Shown here: one piece after another, positions 21,576 to 35,985 of the stretch
Position numbering within the stretch: position 1 is the first letter of the stretch
Layout of the letters: each line of letters begins with the position of its first letter
NCBI GenBank assembly: GCA_947172415.1
Contig: OX359190.1
Span: 7,998,001-8,062,000 of the forward strand
Source: Chondrosia reniformis
Lineage: Eukaryota; Porifera; Demospongiae; Chondrillida; Chondrillidae
Reading direction: 5' to 3'
Length of the DNA stretch: 64,000 nt
The notes under the pieces: model-generated
Database searches by the model: none
Seen by the model: the letters and a program-made list of their open reading frames with translations, nothing else
What the model was told of the DNA's origin: nothing
Position numbers and translations under genes: made by a program

Positions 21576-24037
21576 GAAACCTTTTCAAAATGGCTTCTAC
21601 CAACGTAATGAAATTGTCCTCATTCGGGCTTCATGATTTCAGAGGTTATTAATTTGGACAGTAATTAACGTGTTTGTAGCAAATGGGTTTCTACTAATTA
21701 TACGTACATTAGCCAAGAGAGTTTTTCCTCTGACTACATACATACCAACAGTGTGAGACCGTGTTTGTACATGAAACCTCTAGGTATAGCATAATGAACT
21801 AAGAACTTGTAAAATTCCAAGAAAATGAAAATTTCCAGGATCAATGTTGATGGGTCAAATTCCTAGAAACATCTGTTAGGTCAAGTGACAAGGGAAAAGA
21901 ATTTGGCTGCATTCTCATCCATAACTCTTTAGGCTTACCCCAAGTCGGAAATTTGTGTTTTATTGTCACTTTATATAGAAGCCAGGTTTACGTACCTGGT
22001 GAAAATGTATGGAAGGAAACACGGTCCAGGGTTTCAATTAGACAAATATGGTAATCTTTGTATATGTTTTCTTAGCCTTGTATTCCTGCTATACTCGTAG
22101 TAGTAGTTTAAGTTGGTTAAGGACATGAAGTTTCCCTTCTCGCTTTTATTCAATTTGCCTAGTACACTAATTCATTCTCTGACTGAGTCAATAAGGAAGA
22201 ATTTCATTATAACTGTTTAACCCTGTAATATTGTACCTTCTAATCTATTGGCTCCTGAAAATTGATAAATCACAGAATTACATAGCAAACCTAGTTGGTG
22301 AAATTAACTCTTATTGTCAACATCCTTAAAGAAAACTAGTTGCTGGCAATCAAAGTCCTAGCTAACCTGCCAAGCCACTGATATTCTGTGGCATAGAGCT
22401 ACTACGTATGTTTGTGCAACTTCTACAATAATTGCATTAGTTAAGCTCCATTACTACTGACTAATTAAGTAACGACCATTCCAGTACAATTTATGGGCTG
22501 GTTAGCTTACTGTAATTAGTGATATGATGGATTGATGGGGCTAATTTTAGATACACATACGAAATAATTGAATCATTGTTGTTACACGGACTAATGTATT
22601 GTTTCAACGTAAGAGTAACCAATAGAGTCCAACCAATTGCTACTGAACATCAGGTTAATGATCTGTTCACTGGCATACATGCCTACATAAATGCCAAAGA
22701 TGTAAAAGTGATAAGAATTAATTTGATTTTATATATTCACTGATAGAGTGAAGTTCATTAAGTGCGTAAGACGTACTCTTTCCTAACCTCATATACAGTA
22801 TTACATTCATACGTATGTACATACGTATATATATACACACATATGAATGACCATATATAACAAAACTATTAATGTACGTACATAATTCTATATGTACTTG
22901 TATACTATAGGTTGTGTTGAGTTACATACTCAAAGCTTCTAAAACAGTACTGATTTCAGCTAATGTATTTTGAAGGTAAGGTCTTCGCCAACAAGTGAAT
23001 ATTGCATTTGTAGTTGTTAGTAAACATCATTTTATTGTTTATTTCATGTGATTAGCAGTATTTTGTAAACTGTGAGCATATCCATTAGCCCATACACTTT
23101 ATTAGTATACCCTATAACTGTATATATTTTAATTACGGGTGAGCTTTGGACACTAAACTAATTACAAAATGACCTTTACTACACAATAGACATACGTACA
23201 TATACACCTAGTACAATAAACACTAGAAGATATCAACCAGCCGTGTACTTCTTCATCGCAGACTATCCACAAGCTTAATACCTCTTAGGTCATATTGTAA
23301 TTAAAAGATAAAGTATTTCACTAAAATGAGTAGCAGAGACTGTGAAATATGTGTGTACGTACGTACGTATATGTATCTGAGATGTTAAATATTATGCAAT
23401 AGACCTAGCACTCTCCTGCCCCCCTAATAAGAATAGCTGTCTAAACATTTAAGTGCTGGCTATGTATGAATAGAGCATGCACTTCTGTGTCAGTTGTAGC
23501 TGATTAACTCGAGGGAAATGGAAAAATGATGAGAGTACAGTTAGGTTAGTGTTTGTGTATAGGTTCAATTATGTTTTCTTTAGTGGTCGACCTCAGTAAT
23601 TTTATACTACAGATATCCGGGTTATTCTTTGTAATGGTGTGTAGTTTACATTATATGTACACATTAACGAATGGTACCATGTGATAAACTACATTCCACG
23701 CAATAACTAGAGCACATTTTATTACATAGTGTAACTTTATCAATTTGTTGTCTTGTACTGTACATTAGTTTATTTATGATACGTTTCAGTAAATTCACAT
23801 TAACTGTGATAGTTACTTTATCACTGAATTCCTGATAAGTAGATTCAGGAGGTTATGTATGTATGCTTTGGACTCACTAGAGTGTGTTGCCATGGTAACC
23901 AGGAAACACTAGGAGAAATATCATGAGACATGAATAATTTAATATGTACACCATTTTCTACATGCATTGCTATGAAATAAATTAAGAGCACTAAATCTGG
24001 TGAGGAAAAGAAGAAATAAAGACTCCTGTAATAAATT

Positions 24038-24212
24038 AAAATGCCTAACGAGAACTAAACCTGCTGAGAGCTTGGGATGATACAGGAATCTCCTTGTTTT
24101 TCCTCTTTTGCTTCACTGGGCCAGACAGCTGTTTTTGGGAATTCCACCCTTCATCTGTGACCCCGGAAATCTTTGCCTTTTTCTTGATCTTTGTGAATCC
24201 TTGGACTATCAC
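24038..24212 (+). repeat. RepA copy
   Basis: actaaacctgctgagagct, cactgggccagacagctg, gggaattccacccttcatc and gtgaatccttgg in order. Confidence 0.75.
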
Positions 24213-24580
24213 CTATAGAGAAGCCCATCCCTCTATATGAAGTAATCACACAAGTCAACTGCTAGCAGTACTATCATCAAAAGCACATATTAATTGATAT
24301 CAGAATTATTATCAGATTTTTGGACTGTATAGTATTCCTTTGTTTTCTTACCTGTCTAGTATCTAAAAGTGTTGTAATTACATCAACTGAGCATTTTAGC
24401 ACATAACTGAGGACCGTAGAATCATCTAGCCCTGCCCACATTTTAATTGGTTATTAAAGGTGTTTTTGTCAGGTTTAGGCCTTCAAAGGTAACAAATCTA
24501 GATTTATTGCCAGACAAATACTTTAAATGTGCTCATAAAGTACTTCTAATTTTGGTACAACAAATGCTTATGTACATGTA

Positions 24581-24881
24581 TTTTGCTACCTGCATGCACA
24601 TTGTGACACCTGCGTGCATGTTGTGACACCTGCGTGCACATTGTGACACCTGCGTGCATGTTGTGACACCTGCGTGCACGTTGTGACACCTGCGTGCACG
24701 TTGTGACACCTGCATGCATGTTGTGACACCTGCGTACATGTTGTGACACCTGCGTGCACATTGTGACACCTGCGTGCACATTGTGACACCTGCATGCACG
24801 TTGTGACACCTGCATGCATGTTGTGACACCTGCATGCATGTTGTGACACCTGCATGCACATTGTGACACCTGCGTGCAGAT
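24581..24881. repeat. 20 bp minisatellite, about 15 units
   Basis: Unit ttgtgacacctgc(a/g)tgca(c/t)(a/g), exactly 20 bp, so three units fill each 60 bp. Variation is confined to three positions. The three overlapping His/Cys/Gln-rich minus-strand ORFs are one repeat read in three frames (20 is not a multiple of 3). Not CRISPR: there are no unique spacers. Confidence 0.95.
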
Positions 24882-25754
24882 TTTCTTTGCCTTTGCATAA
24901 ACAGGTTCTAAATGGTGGTAAATAACTATCTGTAGTGGACATTTAAATATATGTTTGCATATACGTACATATCTTATGTGTTAGATGTATTCTATAAACA
25001 TTATAATACTATGAGCTAAGGGCAATACGAATATGCTCTCTAGACTTATTGTTTAGGTAAAACCTACGTATCTTTTGATAGATTCATCCGTGTCTAGAGA
25101 TGGAGTTGGTGATATACTTCTGATTGTCATCTACTACGTACATCTTTAGAAGCTCAAAATGTTGAAAAATGAATCTTTCAAAATATAAGTTTGACACAGT
25201 TAGAAGAAATCCTTATTCTATCTATTAAGGAAAGACTTACTACTATAATCCTTTAGGCTAAGGGCAATGCAGAAATATTCTCTAGACTTGTTACTGAGGG
25301 AAACCCTATAGAATATTGGATTAAGACACAGTTCATGATGATTTTCTTCATTTTCTACTGAGCCAAGTTATACTTAAGAGGCTTCACTATGACAGATTTT
25401 TGCGTACTAAAGTAAATTTGTAAAGTGTAGTATGTGTTTCTCTGTTTGCCTGTATATATATGCTGACACAGATAGTCGATTGTTGTAATCCGATATATTG
25501 ATGGTAGACTTGTCAGCTGCTATCACTAGTATGGTGGTTTAAATTCTGTTGCAGTTCTTATCACTGCAGGGTCGCCATGAAGCCTGTCCTTAGCTCCACC
25601 ATGTCTCTGATCAGCTTTTGATGATTAGATGATGAGAATTTCTTCTAATTGTGTCAAACTGACCTTTTATATGTAGTTTATCTTTTGTCTTTGGACACTT
25701 AAGAGACGAGCCATCTAATGTGTTTACTGTTGTCGTACATACATTAGGGTTACA

Positions 25755-26145
25755 CTTACTTCCCTATAGGCCTTTTACATACTCTAAAGTAGATGTAGCA
25801 TGTCGAAAAATGGTCTATTAGATTATGCATACATATGGACATTGCAAAGTATTGTCTCTTTGTTAACTCCTAATTGAGCTGACTAGAGTAGTATACATAG
25901 GATTCATAGAAGATCAAGAATCTGATAAAGAAAAAGACAAAGACTCCCAAGATCACTGATGAAGACTAGAATTCCAGAAACATGCAGCTGTCTGGCCCAG
26001 TGGAGAAGAAGATGAAAGAAAGGAAAATAAGAAAGAAAAGACTCCTGTATCTTCATCCAAAGCTCTCTCCTTGTTTAGTTCCCCTATAGGCTTTTTTACA
26101 GAATAGGCACAGCATTTAGGAAAATGGTACGTATATTAGATTTTT
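25755..26145 (-). repeat. RepA: fragment plus near full-length copy
   Basis: 25755-25850 is a reversed 5' fragment (cttccctatagg, gtagcatgtcgaaaaatggt). 25885-26145 is almost complete in reverse, from gattcatagaagatcaag to ttaggaaaatggtacgta. Confidence 0.75.
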
Positions 26146-26897
26146 CATATGTACATACATACATACATACATACGTAGGTGCACAGCATTACAGGATGTG
26201 GTTACAGTAAGTTATGATGGGATACGTAAGTGAGGTAAATTTCAGCGAATGTCAGCTGTCTTATAATTATCAACTATGTCATAATATTTCCCATACAAGT
26301 GTAGGCAGATGTGGTCAACTGGAGGAGGACCTTAAGAACAGATTATTTAATCCTTATAACAGTCTACCTACCTACGTACGTACATGAACCTATGTTCCGT
26401 TGGTGCATCCAGTAGCCACTTAAACCTTAAAAATGTTGGAGAAGGGGAAATTTAAAATGTTCATACAGATCGTATTATGTGATATCAGTTTGACCTTTAA
26501 GTTAATACATGTTCATTCAGAATGGTTTCTTGTCCCTAATTAGTACCTCATTACTAACAGTTTAAAGTGAATCCTGTCTGAGTTTAATGCATTCCTGATT
26601 CTTAGCTGTATATTGTGCATGTGTGAATTCAATTATCAGAATCACCATTTTAATTTATGCCTATGACTTTGTTATACATGCAACTCTAAGAAATTTATGA
26701 TGAGGACGACAGTAATCTCCTTCTTATTTGCCTCCTCCCTTTTTGATTATTTGAGGTTTTAGATAGAAAATATTAAGAACCGACCTATATGGACCGGTAA
26801 TTGTACATAGTTGTGTGATGTAGTTATGTAATGGTATGTACGTATGTATGTACTTGGAGTATCAGTTACATTTGATGCATTTTTAGTATAATCGTCA

Positions 26898-27015
26898 AGA
26901 CCAAGAAGACAAAGACTCCCAGGAGATCACTGATGAAGGGTGGAATACCCAGAAACTGCTGTCTGGCCCAGTGGAGAAGTGAAGTAAAGGAAGGAAGTCC
27001 AACTGTATCATCATC
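26898..27015 (-). repeat. RepA copy (3' half)
   Basis: gacaaagactcccag, tcactgatgaagggtggaat and tctggcccagtggagaag in reverse order. Confidence 0.75.
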
Positions 27016-27019
27016 TGAG

Positions 27020-29680
27020 CTTACCCTAAATCTATTAAGTATGATTCATCTTAGCCATTATATATATTGTTTATGTTCTCTTATACTTGGTTACCATGGT
27101 GATTCATTTCAAATTTCTGTGTACGTATGACCTATGTGGTACAAGCAATAGAATAGTATTCAACTAGTACATATGTATGTTGCTTTATAAGGCATCATTT
27201 GGTGGTACTCAAGTTGGATCCATAATGAGATAATAGGCAGTTCCCATGGCACTTTGGTTGCGATTCCAACTACTTGATCAAAAGTGTGAGAAGTTATTTG
27301 ATGAATGCTGATAAGTGAATTTATTATATAAACTATTATATTAATGTTTAATATTGTGTGTATATGATATCTAGACAGTAGCCTTCTGTATCCCCAGTGA
27401 ACTCCCTGTCAATGTGGAGGAGTGCCCTAGTTTATAAGATGAAAGTATGTACGTATGTACATGTTATCGATATTAACATAGTTTACAAATTAAATAATGT
27501 ACAGTTATATCATTATATTATAATGATATTACTGTACATTGCCTGTAGCCATGTACATATAGTATATAGTGTCAAAATTTAAAAAGTCTCAATAAGTATT
27601 TCTCTCATGGTGAAGTTTTGAATTATCTTTTAGACCATATTAGTTGCTTAATATTCGTTTTATTCTGTTCAGGAGGTATTTGTAGTATATTCGTATGTGC
27701 ATTCTTGTGTATTACTGATAAATTTCTAATTTCTTATTTACAGTGTATTTATGTATATGATACCTTTAATTGTGATTTACATTAATTAAGGTAGTTAATT
27801 GCTTTGTCTCTGATTGTCTAACAACATAACCTAAAGCTTCACACTTGAAGATTAATTAGATCATTGCATACATACACTTTAATCTGGTTAATTTGGGAAG
27901 CATCTGTAATACAATTTGTTTAGCGAACCCATGGATGTAGGCGATATGCCCACTCACTGGTTGCCTATCAAAACACCACCTCCTTAAGAATGTGGAAGTG
28001 GCTGGGTAATTTTGATATCAATCATTGAATACAATCAAGGAATCCTACAAATACTGTATGCTGTCAACCCTTAGGCAACCAGTACCTGTTTAATTAATTA
28101 TTCAAGAAAGTAAATGATTTTATATAATATTCTTTCATTTTGACATTAAATGGTGTATTCATTTTTTGATATATCTTCTTTCAAGTGTGGTTAAACTTTT
28201 GTTTAGCATTTTGATGTCAGCCAGTTAATTGTTTTCTTTGTTTGCCAGCGGAACTTGGCCTTATTAGAGAGGTGGCTGCTTTATAGAAAGCCTCATGTAC
28301 AATCCATTATATACATATACGAATTTTGCAAGGATTCTAAGAGCTGAAATTAATTAGGAGTTGACCACTCTAATCAGATGACCACTGGCACAAGTTTTAC
28401 TGTATAAAGTATGTCAGTGGATGTTTTTTGATTATAAATGATTATACGTAGGCTATACTAAAGTATACTAAAGTATACTGAAATATTTAAATTCCTAAGC
28501 TGATATCTATAAGTAAGCAATTTATTAATTATTGGGAATCAAACATGATGTTCTAATTTATCCACCCACTGACTTTGGATTAACGAGGAAGATTGGTCCA
28601 ATTAAGACGTTATTATTACCATTCAATATCTACTCTTTTCAGGAATATGCCACTATGGATGTGTCAGGAAGACTTTGTAAGCGCTAATGTGCTAATCTAC
28701 TTTAGTCCCAGTGCATATTGTGTCTCTTTGCTATACAGAAACATTTTAAAGCTGTTATCATCTAAATTTTCATATTGTATTTCACTTGCTAAGTGTTGGT
28801 TTTGATGAGCGCTTTCTGCTTCACTCTCTTCTTCACTCAGAGGTAACCAGGTACATATTTTCCACAAGAAAAGTCCTGGTACTATGTGCTTCTGATTACA
28901 TATGTAAGATATAGTCAACCACAACTGTTTCACTCATTTTACGTGGTATGTTTGTTTACAAAGGTGACATCCCTACTCTACCAGTAAGCTACAAAAATTT
29001 CAACTAAGTTTCTTATTCCTTTCTCATCTAATTGTACTAACCAGATAAGACTTGATAGTCTTTTGTCACATTAAAGCTAGAAATGGCAGACCAACAAAGA
29101 CTCCATCCATGTTATTTTCACATCTCTTTATGTCAGTAATTTGAAGTCAATCTTCTTCACAGCAGAAGCTGAACTACGTATTCTCTCTAATTGATTTCTG
29201 TACAATTTATGTTGCAATTAGTATTCCTGGTGATGTTATACCTGTTCTTAAACTCTCAAAATAACCTGGCACAAAGTACCTACATAAGTAGTGTTTATTT
29301 AATTACAAACGTAGGCGAGGTTCAGTTGTAGGCAGTTGCATATCTGACTACTAGAATCTTATACGCTCTCCTCTCAAATATCATTACCATACTTGGTCAT
29401 CAAGTCTCTATGTTTGCAAAGCTGTTGCTAAGCGATAAGTACTGACCTGTGTTGAAATGACGGGGTGTACATTTTATATTTGTATATATTATAATATTAT
29501 TTCATGGGTTGTCTAAATAGACACCGTATTCAAAAAACTATGCCTATCATACCTATGGAGCTAACATAAAGAAAATTGACTAAACACAATTTCTTAGACT
29601 AATGGTGGCAAGCCTAGGTGTAGAACTTTTGATGAAGTGCAGCTACGTATGTAGGCATCTATTCTTCCATTCTCCATTCA
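27020..29680. other. Gene-poor AT-rich stretch
   Basis: No gene supported. Contains scattered tacgta palindromes and short inverted repeats such as the atataatgatat region near 27510-27530. A minus-strand frame at 28697-28933 has a protein-like acidic stretch but no usable start or splice context. Confidence 0.4.
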
Positions 29681-29689
29681 ACCATGCCA

Positions 29690-29740
29690 ACGGCTGTTTC
29701 TGTGAATTCCACCCTTCATCAGTGACCCTGGGAGTTCTTG
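29690..29740 (+). repeat. RepA fragment (3' half)
   Basis: ggctgtttctgtgaattcca followed by cttcatcagtgaccctggga. Confidence 0.7.
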
Positions 29741-30408
29741 TTTCATGTTATATATACGTACGTATATATATGTAATATGTATACACACATGTACGTATGT
29801 ATATGTAAATATTCTACTTTGTAACCCTACCAATCATGTTTGTAATTGTATGAGATCCTTGCCTCTCCTTAAGGAGTATTTGCCTCCTCTTAAAAGTGTT
29901 TTCCCCCTTGAAGAAGTCAAATTGTAATTGCAATAACAAGCACATATCGAATTCTAAATATTATTTTGTTTCCTCCTTATGATGCTTTCTAAGAGAAACC
30001 CTGAATGGATATTTTTATTTGGATACAACACTGCAGAAATAAAGCTACCCCATACTATGGATGTCTTTTCTCAAAGTGTCAATTTTCAAGTGACAGCTAT
30101 TGTCAAAAGCATTTATTGGTCTGTTAGTGTTAATTTGGCATCTCAAGAGCTACAATTTCAAGACAACATAAAAGAATGAGAAACATCTTGGTATAAATTC
30201 TTTTACTCAAAATCCGTTAAGCACATCCCTGTAATATAAACAGTAAAGTATTGTAAGATAATGAAACCAAGATAGCACTTAAGTTGTGTTTATGTAAATG
30301 ATTTATAATATATACACCTAATTACTGTGTTTTCCTTTTGGTACTTAATGTGACCTATGAGTGAACATTGTTAGTTTAGCTGTTTCTATTTGTTTAGTAT
30401 ACGTAAAT

Positions 30409-30611
30409 CACAATCTGGTATAAACCCTTAAAACCTTACATAAAAGCTATTCAGAATTTGGGTCATTTTCAGCTGTTTCTTGTACAAAGTGTACAAATAT
30501 TATATGTATACCCTTTCAATATAAAACTGTATACACTTGTACAAGAAACAGCTGCAATTTCTGAATAGCTGCTATTTAAGATTTTAAGGGTTTATACTGT
30601 ACCAGATTGTG
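30409..30611. mobile_element. Fold-back element, about 85 bp arms
   Basis: cacaatctggtataaaccct opens the left arm; the right arm ends in its reverse complement (agggtttatactgtaccagattgtg, one small insertion). Both arms also share the blocks agctattcagaa and cagctgtttcttgtacaa. The short centre is AT-rich. Likely a fold-back MITE. Confidence 0.8.
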
Positions 30612-30644
30612 TTATAACATCTCTTCCTACACCCCACATCCATT

Positions 30645-30785
30645 CTAGAGTAAGGACCTATAGGCAACTGAACCTAGGGAGAGCTTTGGATGAGGGTACA
30701 AATATACGTCTCCTTATTCTGCTCTATTGGCCAGAAGGCTGTTTCTGGGAACATTACCCTTCATCAGGGACTCTGGGAGCCTTTC
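30645..30785 (+). repeat. RepA copy, degenerate
   Basis: gagagctttggatgagggta, ggctgtttctgggaa and cttcatcagggactctggga in order, just right of the fold-back element. Confidence 0.7.
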
Positions 30786-32373
30786 TGGAAGTTCCTTAGA
30801 TGTACGCAGTATCTTCTATATAATATGCTATCGGATTTATGTGTTAGTTTTTCCTGAGTTTGTTGTAAAATCTGCTTTTCTAATTATTACTCCATAGCAG
30901 TTTTAATATGAGTTTCAAGTGGACAGGTGTGAATCAGCATTGCAACTTCTATATAACTGGGTCTAAAAATAGTGACTTAATCTAAATATAACATTGTTAC
31001 TGTTGTAGTATATTCCTTTGCTGATATTGTATATTGGATATAATATTAATATATAAATATATCTAAGGCAAATTTGTTTTGCATTCCTAATTATTAGTGT
31101 TTATAGGTCGTTAATGAGATATAATTAGTACCTAGGTAACTAAAGTTGCAGTCGGGGTTAATGAGCGATTAGATTGGATGGTTTTAGTCACTAAGTATTT
31201 GTCCACTTTAGAAGTGTTGTATTTTTAATGTTTTTGATATTACAGCTATTACAGTTGTAGGGTACAACCCTCTACAAGGATCCAACGCAGTAGTATGAAT
31301 CACTGAGACTTCTTGTAATATAGGCCAGTTTGTATGAAAAGTGCGACAAAGTTTCAAAAATGTAATGATGATACTCACTAATATTCCATCAATCTAAACT
31401 GAGACAACTGTAAGGTAGCCAATGGCTAAGAGGCTCACCAGTCTAAATAATGCTTATTGAATCGAATTGAATTGAATTGAATCAAAACTTTCCAATTTAT
31501 CCCTTTTGCATCATAACCCTTGCATGGTCATTGTCCAATTAACCACCTTTCCAAGGAGATCCACAATGTACTGCTAACATTGGATTAACACAGTTGTTAT
31601 TGGAATCCTTAGAAATGCATACATAATGTGAAAACTATATTCGTGTTGCACCATCACAAGTTTCAGTAGAACTTGACCTTCTGTTGGCCTATGAATGGCC
31701 ACATTACATATTTATAGATATATATGTACATAGCTGATAAAAAGAGGGCTGATCCTAATGTACTGTTAAATAGAGATTTGTTGTTGCCATGGGATACCCT
31801 ATAGTGTTAAGTCAATTTGCATAGCAATGTGCATCATTCCAAAGCTAATGATTCATGCATGATAGGAGTGAACCTGATTTACCCATTTATAGTTGACCTT
31901 ATACTGTGTGATTATGAAAGGTTACTACAGATGTAAGGATAACTCCATGGTTAGGAAAAAAAGACTTGTTCCACAGTTCACCAAGTATTCATTTGTAGGT
32001 TTACACTACATATCTAGCTGTTACATCTGCATACAGTGTATGTTGTATATGTACGTATATACGTACTTATAGTTTAACTTTATCATTCCCTTAAATTGTT
32101 ACAGCTTCAACTCATTTCTATATATAGCTTCACAATTGTAATGTTTATATTGATACACACATACTGGGCCTATATATACGTATATATGTTGTATACATTA
32201 AATACTTGTAGTTAAAGTCTTGAAAAAAAAAACTGTATGCTGACTCACTAATTGATATATTATCATGTGAAGGATGTACGTATAGGGAGTAACCATGTTC
32301 CAAGATTTCCTGATCGAAATATTTTATTCAGTTCTGGAGGTGAATTTTCAACAGGTTACATCTTAGCTATCTG

Positions 32374-32532
32374 TATTGGTTTATTAGCATCAAGAGTAGC
32401 TGTATGTCAGTATATACGTATGTCCTGAGTTCAATTCCCAGTAATTGCTTCTTTCGTGTTTTCCCTCTTCATGATGTTTGAGACTTATTATAATTACTTG
32501 TGGTTTGATTATCACTTCAATTATTCATGGAA
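32374..32532 (+). repeat. tRNA-derived SINE copy
   Basis: tRNA-like head (attggtttattagcatcaag), box-B-like gagttcaattccc at about 32428-32440, and tail attacttgtggtttgattat then cacttcaattattcat. The best-preserved box B of the four copies. Confidence 0.6.
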
Positions 32533-33164
32533 ACAGGTGTCAGTCTGCCGATGTAAATGGTAGCAGATGTAGCAACTAGACTATCAGTTATAGTCACTTT
32601 ATGGTACCCCTTCATTGCGGTCATGTCAGGAGATACTCATCCGTGTGTGTATCTTATTATATGGTGATCACTTGACTTCATATCGTGTTTCAATGTGGAA
32701 CTGTATTAAAATCAGTTACCCTTTATAGAATTCATTCATGTAAATGAATACTTGTACTTAAACATAACCATAGTAAAGTGATCTATTGATTTGACAGCTT
32801 GATGATTTAGTGGACAAATATCTTTCCATGTATGGCTACTAAAGAATTGTGATATTGCTCCAAAACGGAGTTCAATTACACTCCCTAACCTATCCATACG
32901 AGACTGATTGAAAAAGGTCATTTAATAGTACCTGATAACTACCTTCCTGTAAAAACTGGTTTTAAAAATGACTGGTTTTATCACTCCATTTCATGTGTAA
33001 GTGTATACAGCAAACGAGTGTTATGTAAGAGATCAGGTTGAAAATATTCAAAAAATCTGTATCATTATTAGTACTATTTATAGAATGGTCATTATGTGTT
33101 ATATATAAACCAGTGGAAAGCTTTGCACAACATAATGCATATGAATAATCTAGCACATCATTTT

Positions 33165-33335
33165 CTTACAAGCTATACACTTTAGAGTAAAGGCCCATAC
33201 TATACCTAGTGAGGTTTTGGATGAGGATACAAGAGTTCTCCTTCTATTTCTCTTCTTTTCTACTGGGATAGACAGTTGTTTCTGAGAATTCCACCCTTTA
33301 TCAGTGACTATGGGAATCTTTGTCTTCTTCTTGAG
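33165..33335 (+). repeat. RepA copy
   Basis: gtgaggttttggatgagga, tctactgggatagacagttg, tttctgagaattccaccct and tcagtgactatgggaatctt in order. Confidence 0.7.
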
Positions 33336-33769
33336 GCCTATGATGAACATAACATTTGAATCTTACTCTAATTTCATTTTGCATTTCTTGCATATTTTTG
33401 TAGTTACAGCTGTATGCAATCACCTTTAGTACTGTCTGACTCCTGTTTCATTTGCTGCCACAACCTTGTAGTTGCACATGTGCTTGCAGTATAGTATAGG
33501 TACATGTGCCTAGTATTGTGTATAAATTTGTGGTAATACAGTGGTGTTATATGTGTAGAATATTTCGGTATACTAGTTATATGCTTGTATTTGACGTGGG
33601 ATTCATGTTACTTTAAACATTACTCTGGTATTATGTTACCAGTCTGGAATTCATACAACTGTTTAGGTAACTCAATCCTGTACTATTATTCAATAAAGAT
33701 TCTGCAGTGACCACGTACAAGTACCCACCAACAAATGCATTACAACATTGCTTCTAAACTCAGTCACCT

Positions 33770-33925
33770 TTGACCCCAGTGGTTGCCATGGAGACCAAAC
33801 CCTAATTATACGCATAGATTTGTAGTTATATCCTTTTAATTGTTAAAATAGTCAAATTCAATATTCAATCTCAAATCTGCTGTCAGTGGCTAAACTCACC
33901 AGTGGTTGCCATGGAGACCAAACCC
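33770..33925. repeat. Pair of direct repeats
   Basis: cagtggttgccatggagacc plus aaaccc occurs at about 33776 and 33900. Confidence 0.7.
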
Positions 33926-34214
33926 TTCAGTGGCTATACGAAATAGGTAGTTATGTAATACTATGTAAGTCCCTCACATCACAAGTCTAATGGATAATTG
34001 AATGGCATAGCAGATTATGTGAATTTATATACATACATATATAATATAAATAACAGTGTCAAAAATGGCTTGTATACCTATGTACAGGGGTTGCCGGGGA
34101 ATGTTAGTTCAGCTGACCCCAATATAATAGCTTTGCTTGGCGTTAGTATTTGGGATGGCCCTATGGGCAAAAACACCTAACAAAGCTTCATCATAATGAA
34201 TATTCCAAAACGGC

Positions 34215-34355
34215 ATTTTTGTTACATGCTACATCTACTTTAGAATTAAAGCCTATATGGAACTAAACCTAGTGAGAGCTTTGAATAAAGATACAAGGGT
34301 TTTCCCCTTCTACGTACGTCTTTTCTTCTCCACTGGGCCGGATAGCTGTTTCTGG
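34215..34355 (+). repeat. RepA copy
   Basis: aactaaacctagtgagagct, tccactgggccggatagctg and tttctggga in order, truncated at the 3' end. Confidence 0.7.
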
Positions 34356-34514
34356 GATAGTAATTCATAATGTCAGTATCAATTATTCTAGAACTTGCTA
34401 TCCATCAGATTAGACACTTGTTAATATTGTTAAATATTACATATCATTGGGAAATGAAATGTAGTTATGTATATAAATATTCTCTTGTCTCTAGACTCAA
34501 AAATGACTCTCTTG

Positions 34515-34617
34515 ACACTGTTACCCCTTTTAATTGCAAAATAAGTTCACTGCATATGTATATTTGTGTTACCCCTTTTAATTGCAAAATAAGTTCACTG
34601 CATTCGTATATTTGTAG
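34515..34617. repeat. 48 bp tandem duplication
   Basis: gttaccccttttaattgcaa ... aagttcactgcat.(c/t)gtatatttgt occurs twice back to back. A (taa)n microsatellite follows at 34650-34690. Confidence 0.85.
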
Positions 34618-34646
34618 CTCTAACTTTCAAAACATGCAAATTATAC

Positions 34647-34681
<35 letters not shown>

Positions 34682-35319
34682 TAATAATAATTGATATATA
34701 TAATGATACTTGCAAACTAAAAAGGAAGCACTGAGTCACTATAGCTACGTATTTTCAATGTTGTTTTTCAAGTTGGGTAGGGTCTTGCTAACTTGCAAAG
34801 ATATCATATGTGGAGCTACCATCTTCACCCAGAGCTAAATCAGACTGTACGTCACAAACCACACGACTCTTGGAATGTATAAGGGTTAAAGTGTGATTCT
34901 TCACATTGATCCAATTATTCAGTGTTAATTTCTGATAACTACGTACGTATGTATACCAGTATCTGAACAAAGGTGATATATACAGTATATCTCATACCTT
35001 TTTAGCCTGCTTGAAGCGACATATAAGAAGATCCTGTAATTCTACTAATAAATTAATCACATTCTAGCATTGGTTAGATTATAATTATGGTTTTTGCTAT
35101 ACCTACATATTTGGTAGTTTATATTTATAGTACTCTATGTATAGATTTAAATGGCTATTCGATGTAATGACTGCATTATATTAATATGAAGGTATCAGAG
35201 AATATGGCAGTACTATCTAAGTAGGGATGGTATGAGAAAAACATGGCCGCCCTATTCAATGTATTACAGGTTATCACGTTAAAAATCATATACTATATAG
35301 ACATGAATGTGTATATGGA

Positions 35320-35347
35320 TGGATGGATGGATGGATGGATGGATGTA
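35320..35347. repeat. (GGAT)n microsatellite
   Basis: Six consecutive ggat units followed by gtatg variants. Confidence 0.9.
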
Positions 35348-35924
35348 TGCATGTAGATAGGGTTGTATGGATGTATATATTAATGTTATGTCTCGTATTC
35401 TTAGTAGATGACCTCTGCTGGATGCTGTATAAACCATCATTCTGCATTTATAGGGTACTGCAGCCCTATACATTTGCATCCCTAATTAGAGGTTAAAGCA
35501 TGGAGACTTATTCATTATGACCTATAAGATGTGCTCACCCTCAGGAACAAGTCATCACTTTGTATCCAGGGCAATTGATTAGATTTAACCTATAAAGTGT
35601 GGATTTAATAAGTATATAGGCACATTGATCATTTGAAAATGCCCTACAGTCAAGTTTACTCCATACCTATTGGGTGTTGGTGATACCCTATTGGTTGGAC
35701 CCGCATACCAGTAAATATTAACACTTCCTTTAAGGTTTCACAGGCTATCAGCTGATCTTTCAATTAGGTGGTGTTACCAAGTGTGAAGTTGTACATGCAG
35801 TCATTACTAATTAAACATGAAGGTGTCACATGCAACAGAGCATGTGAGTTTCATTATTTATTTTCCTTTGTATCATGCATTATTTTTTGGACTAGTCATT
35901 TTCTAAGCCATGAAAACTCTAAGA

Positions 35925-35985
35925 TACCATTATAGCCTATAGGGAAACTAAACCTGAAGAGAGCTTTGGATGAAAATACATGTAA
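35925..35985 (+). repeat. RepA fragment (5' half)
   Basis: gcctatagggaaactaaacc and gagagctttggatgaaaata, then unrelated sequence. Confidence 0.65.

Noticed and set aside
24533..24942. Three overlapping His/Cys-rich minus-strand ORFs
   Set aside because: Translations of a 20 bp minisatellite in three frames. Also rejected as a CRISPR array, since there are no spacers.
28697..28933. Minus-strand frame with an acidic stretch (PLSEEESEAESAHQNQ)
   Set aside because: No ATG in frame and no convincing acceptor upstream of the good part.
30001..30179. 60-codon + frame with protein-like texture (SVNFQVTAIVKSIYWSVSV)
   Set aside because: No splice sites or partner exons that keep phase, and no known family. 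Too weak to call.
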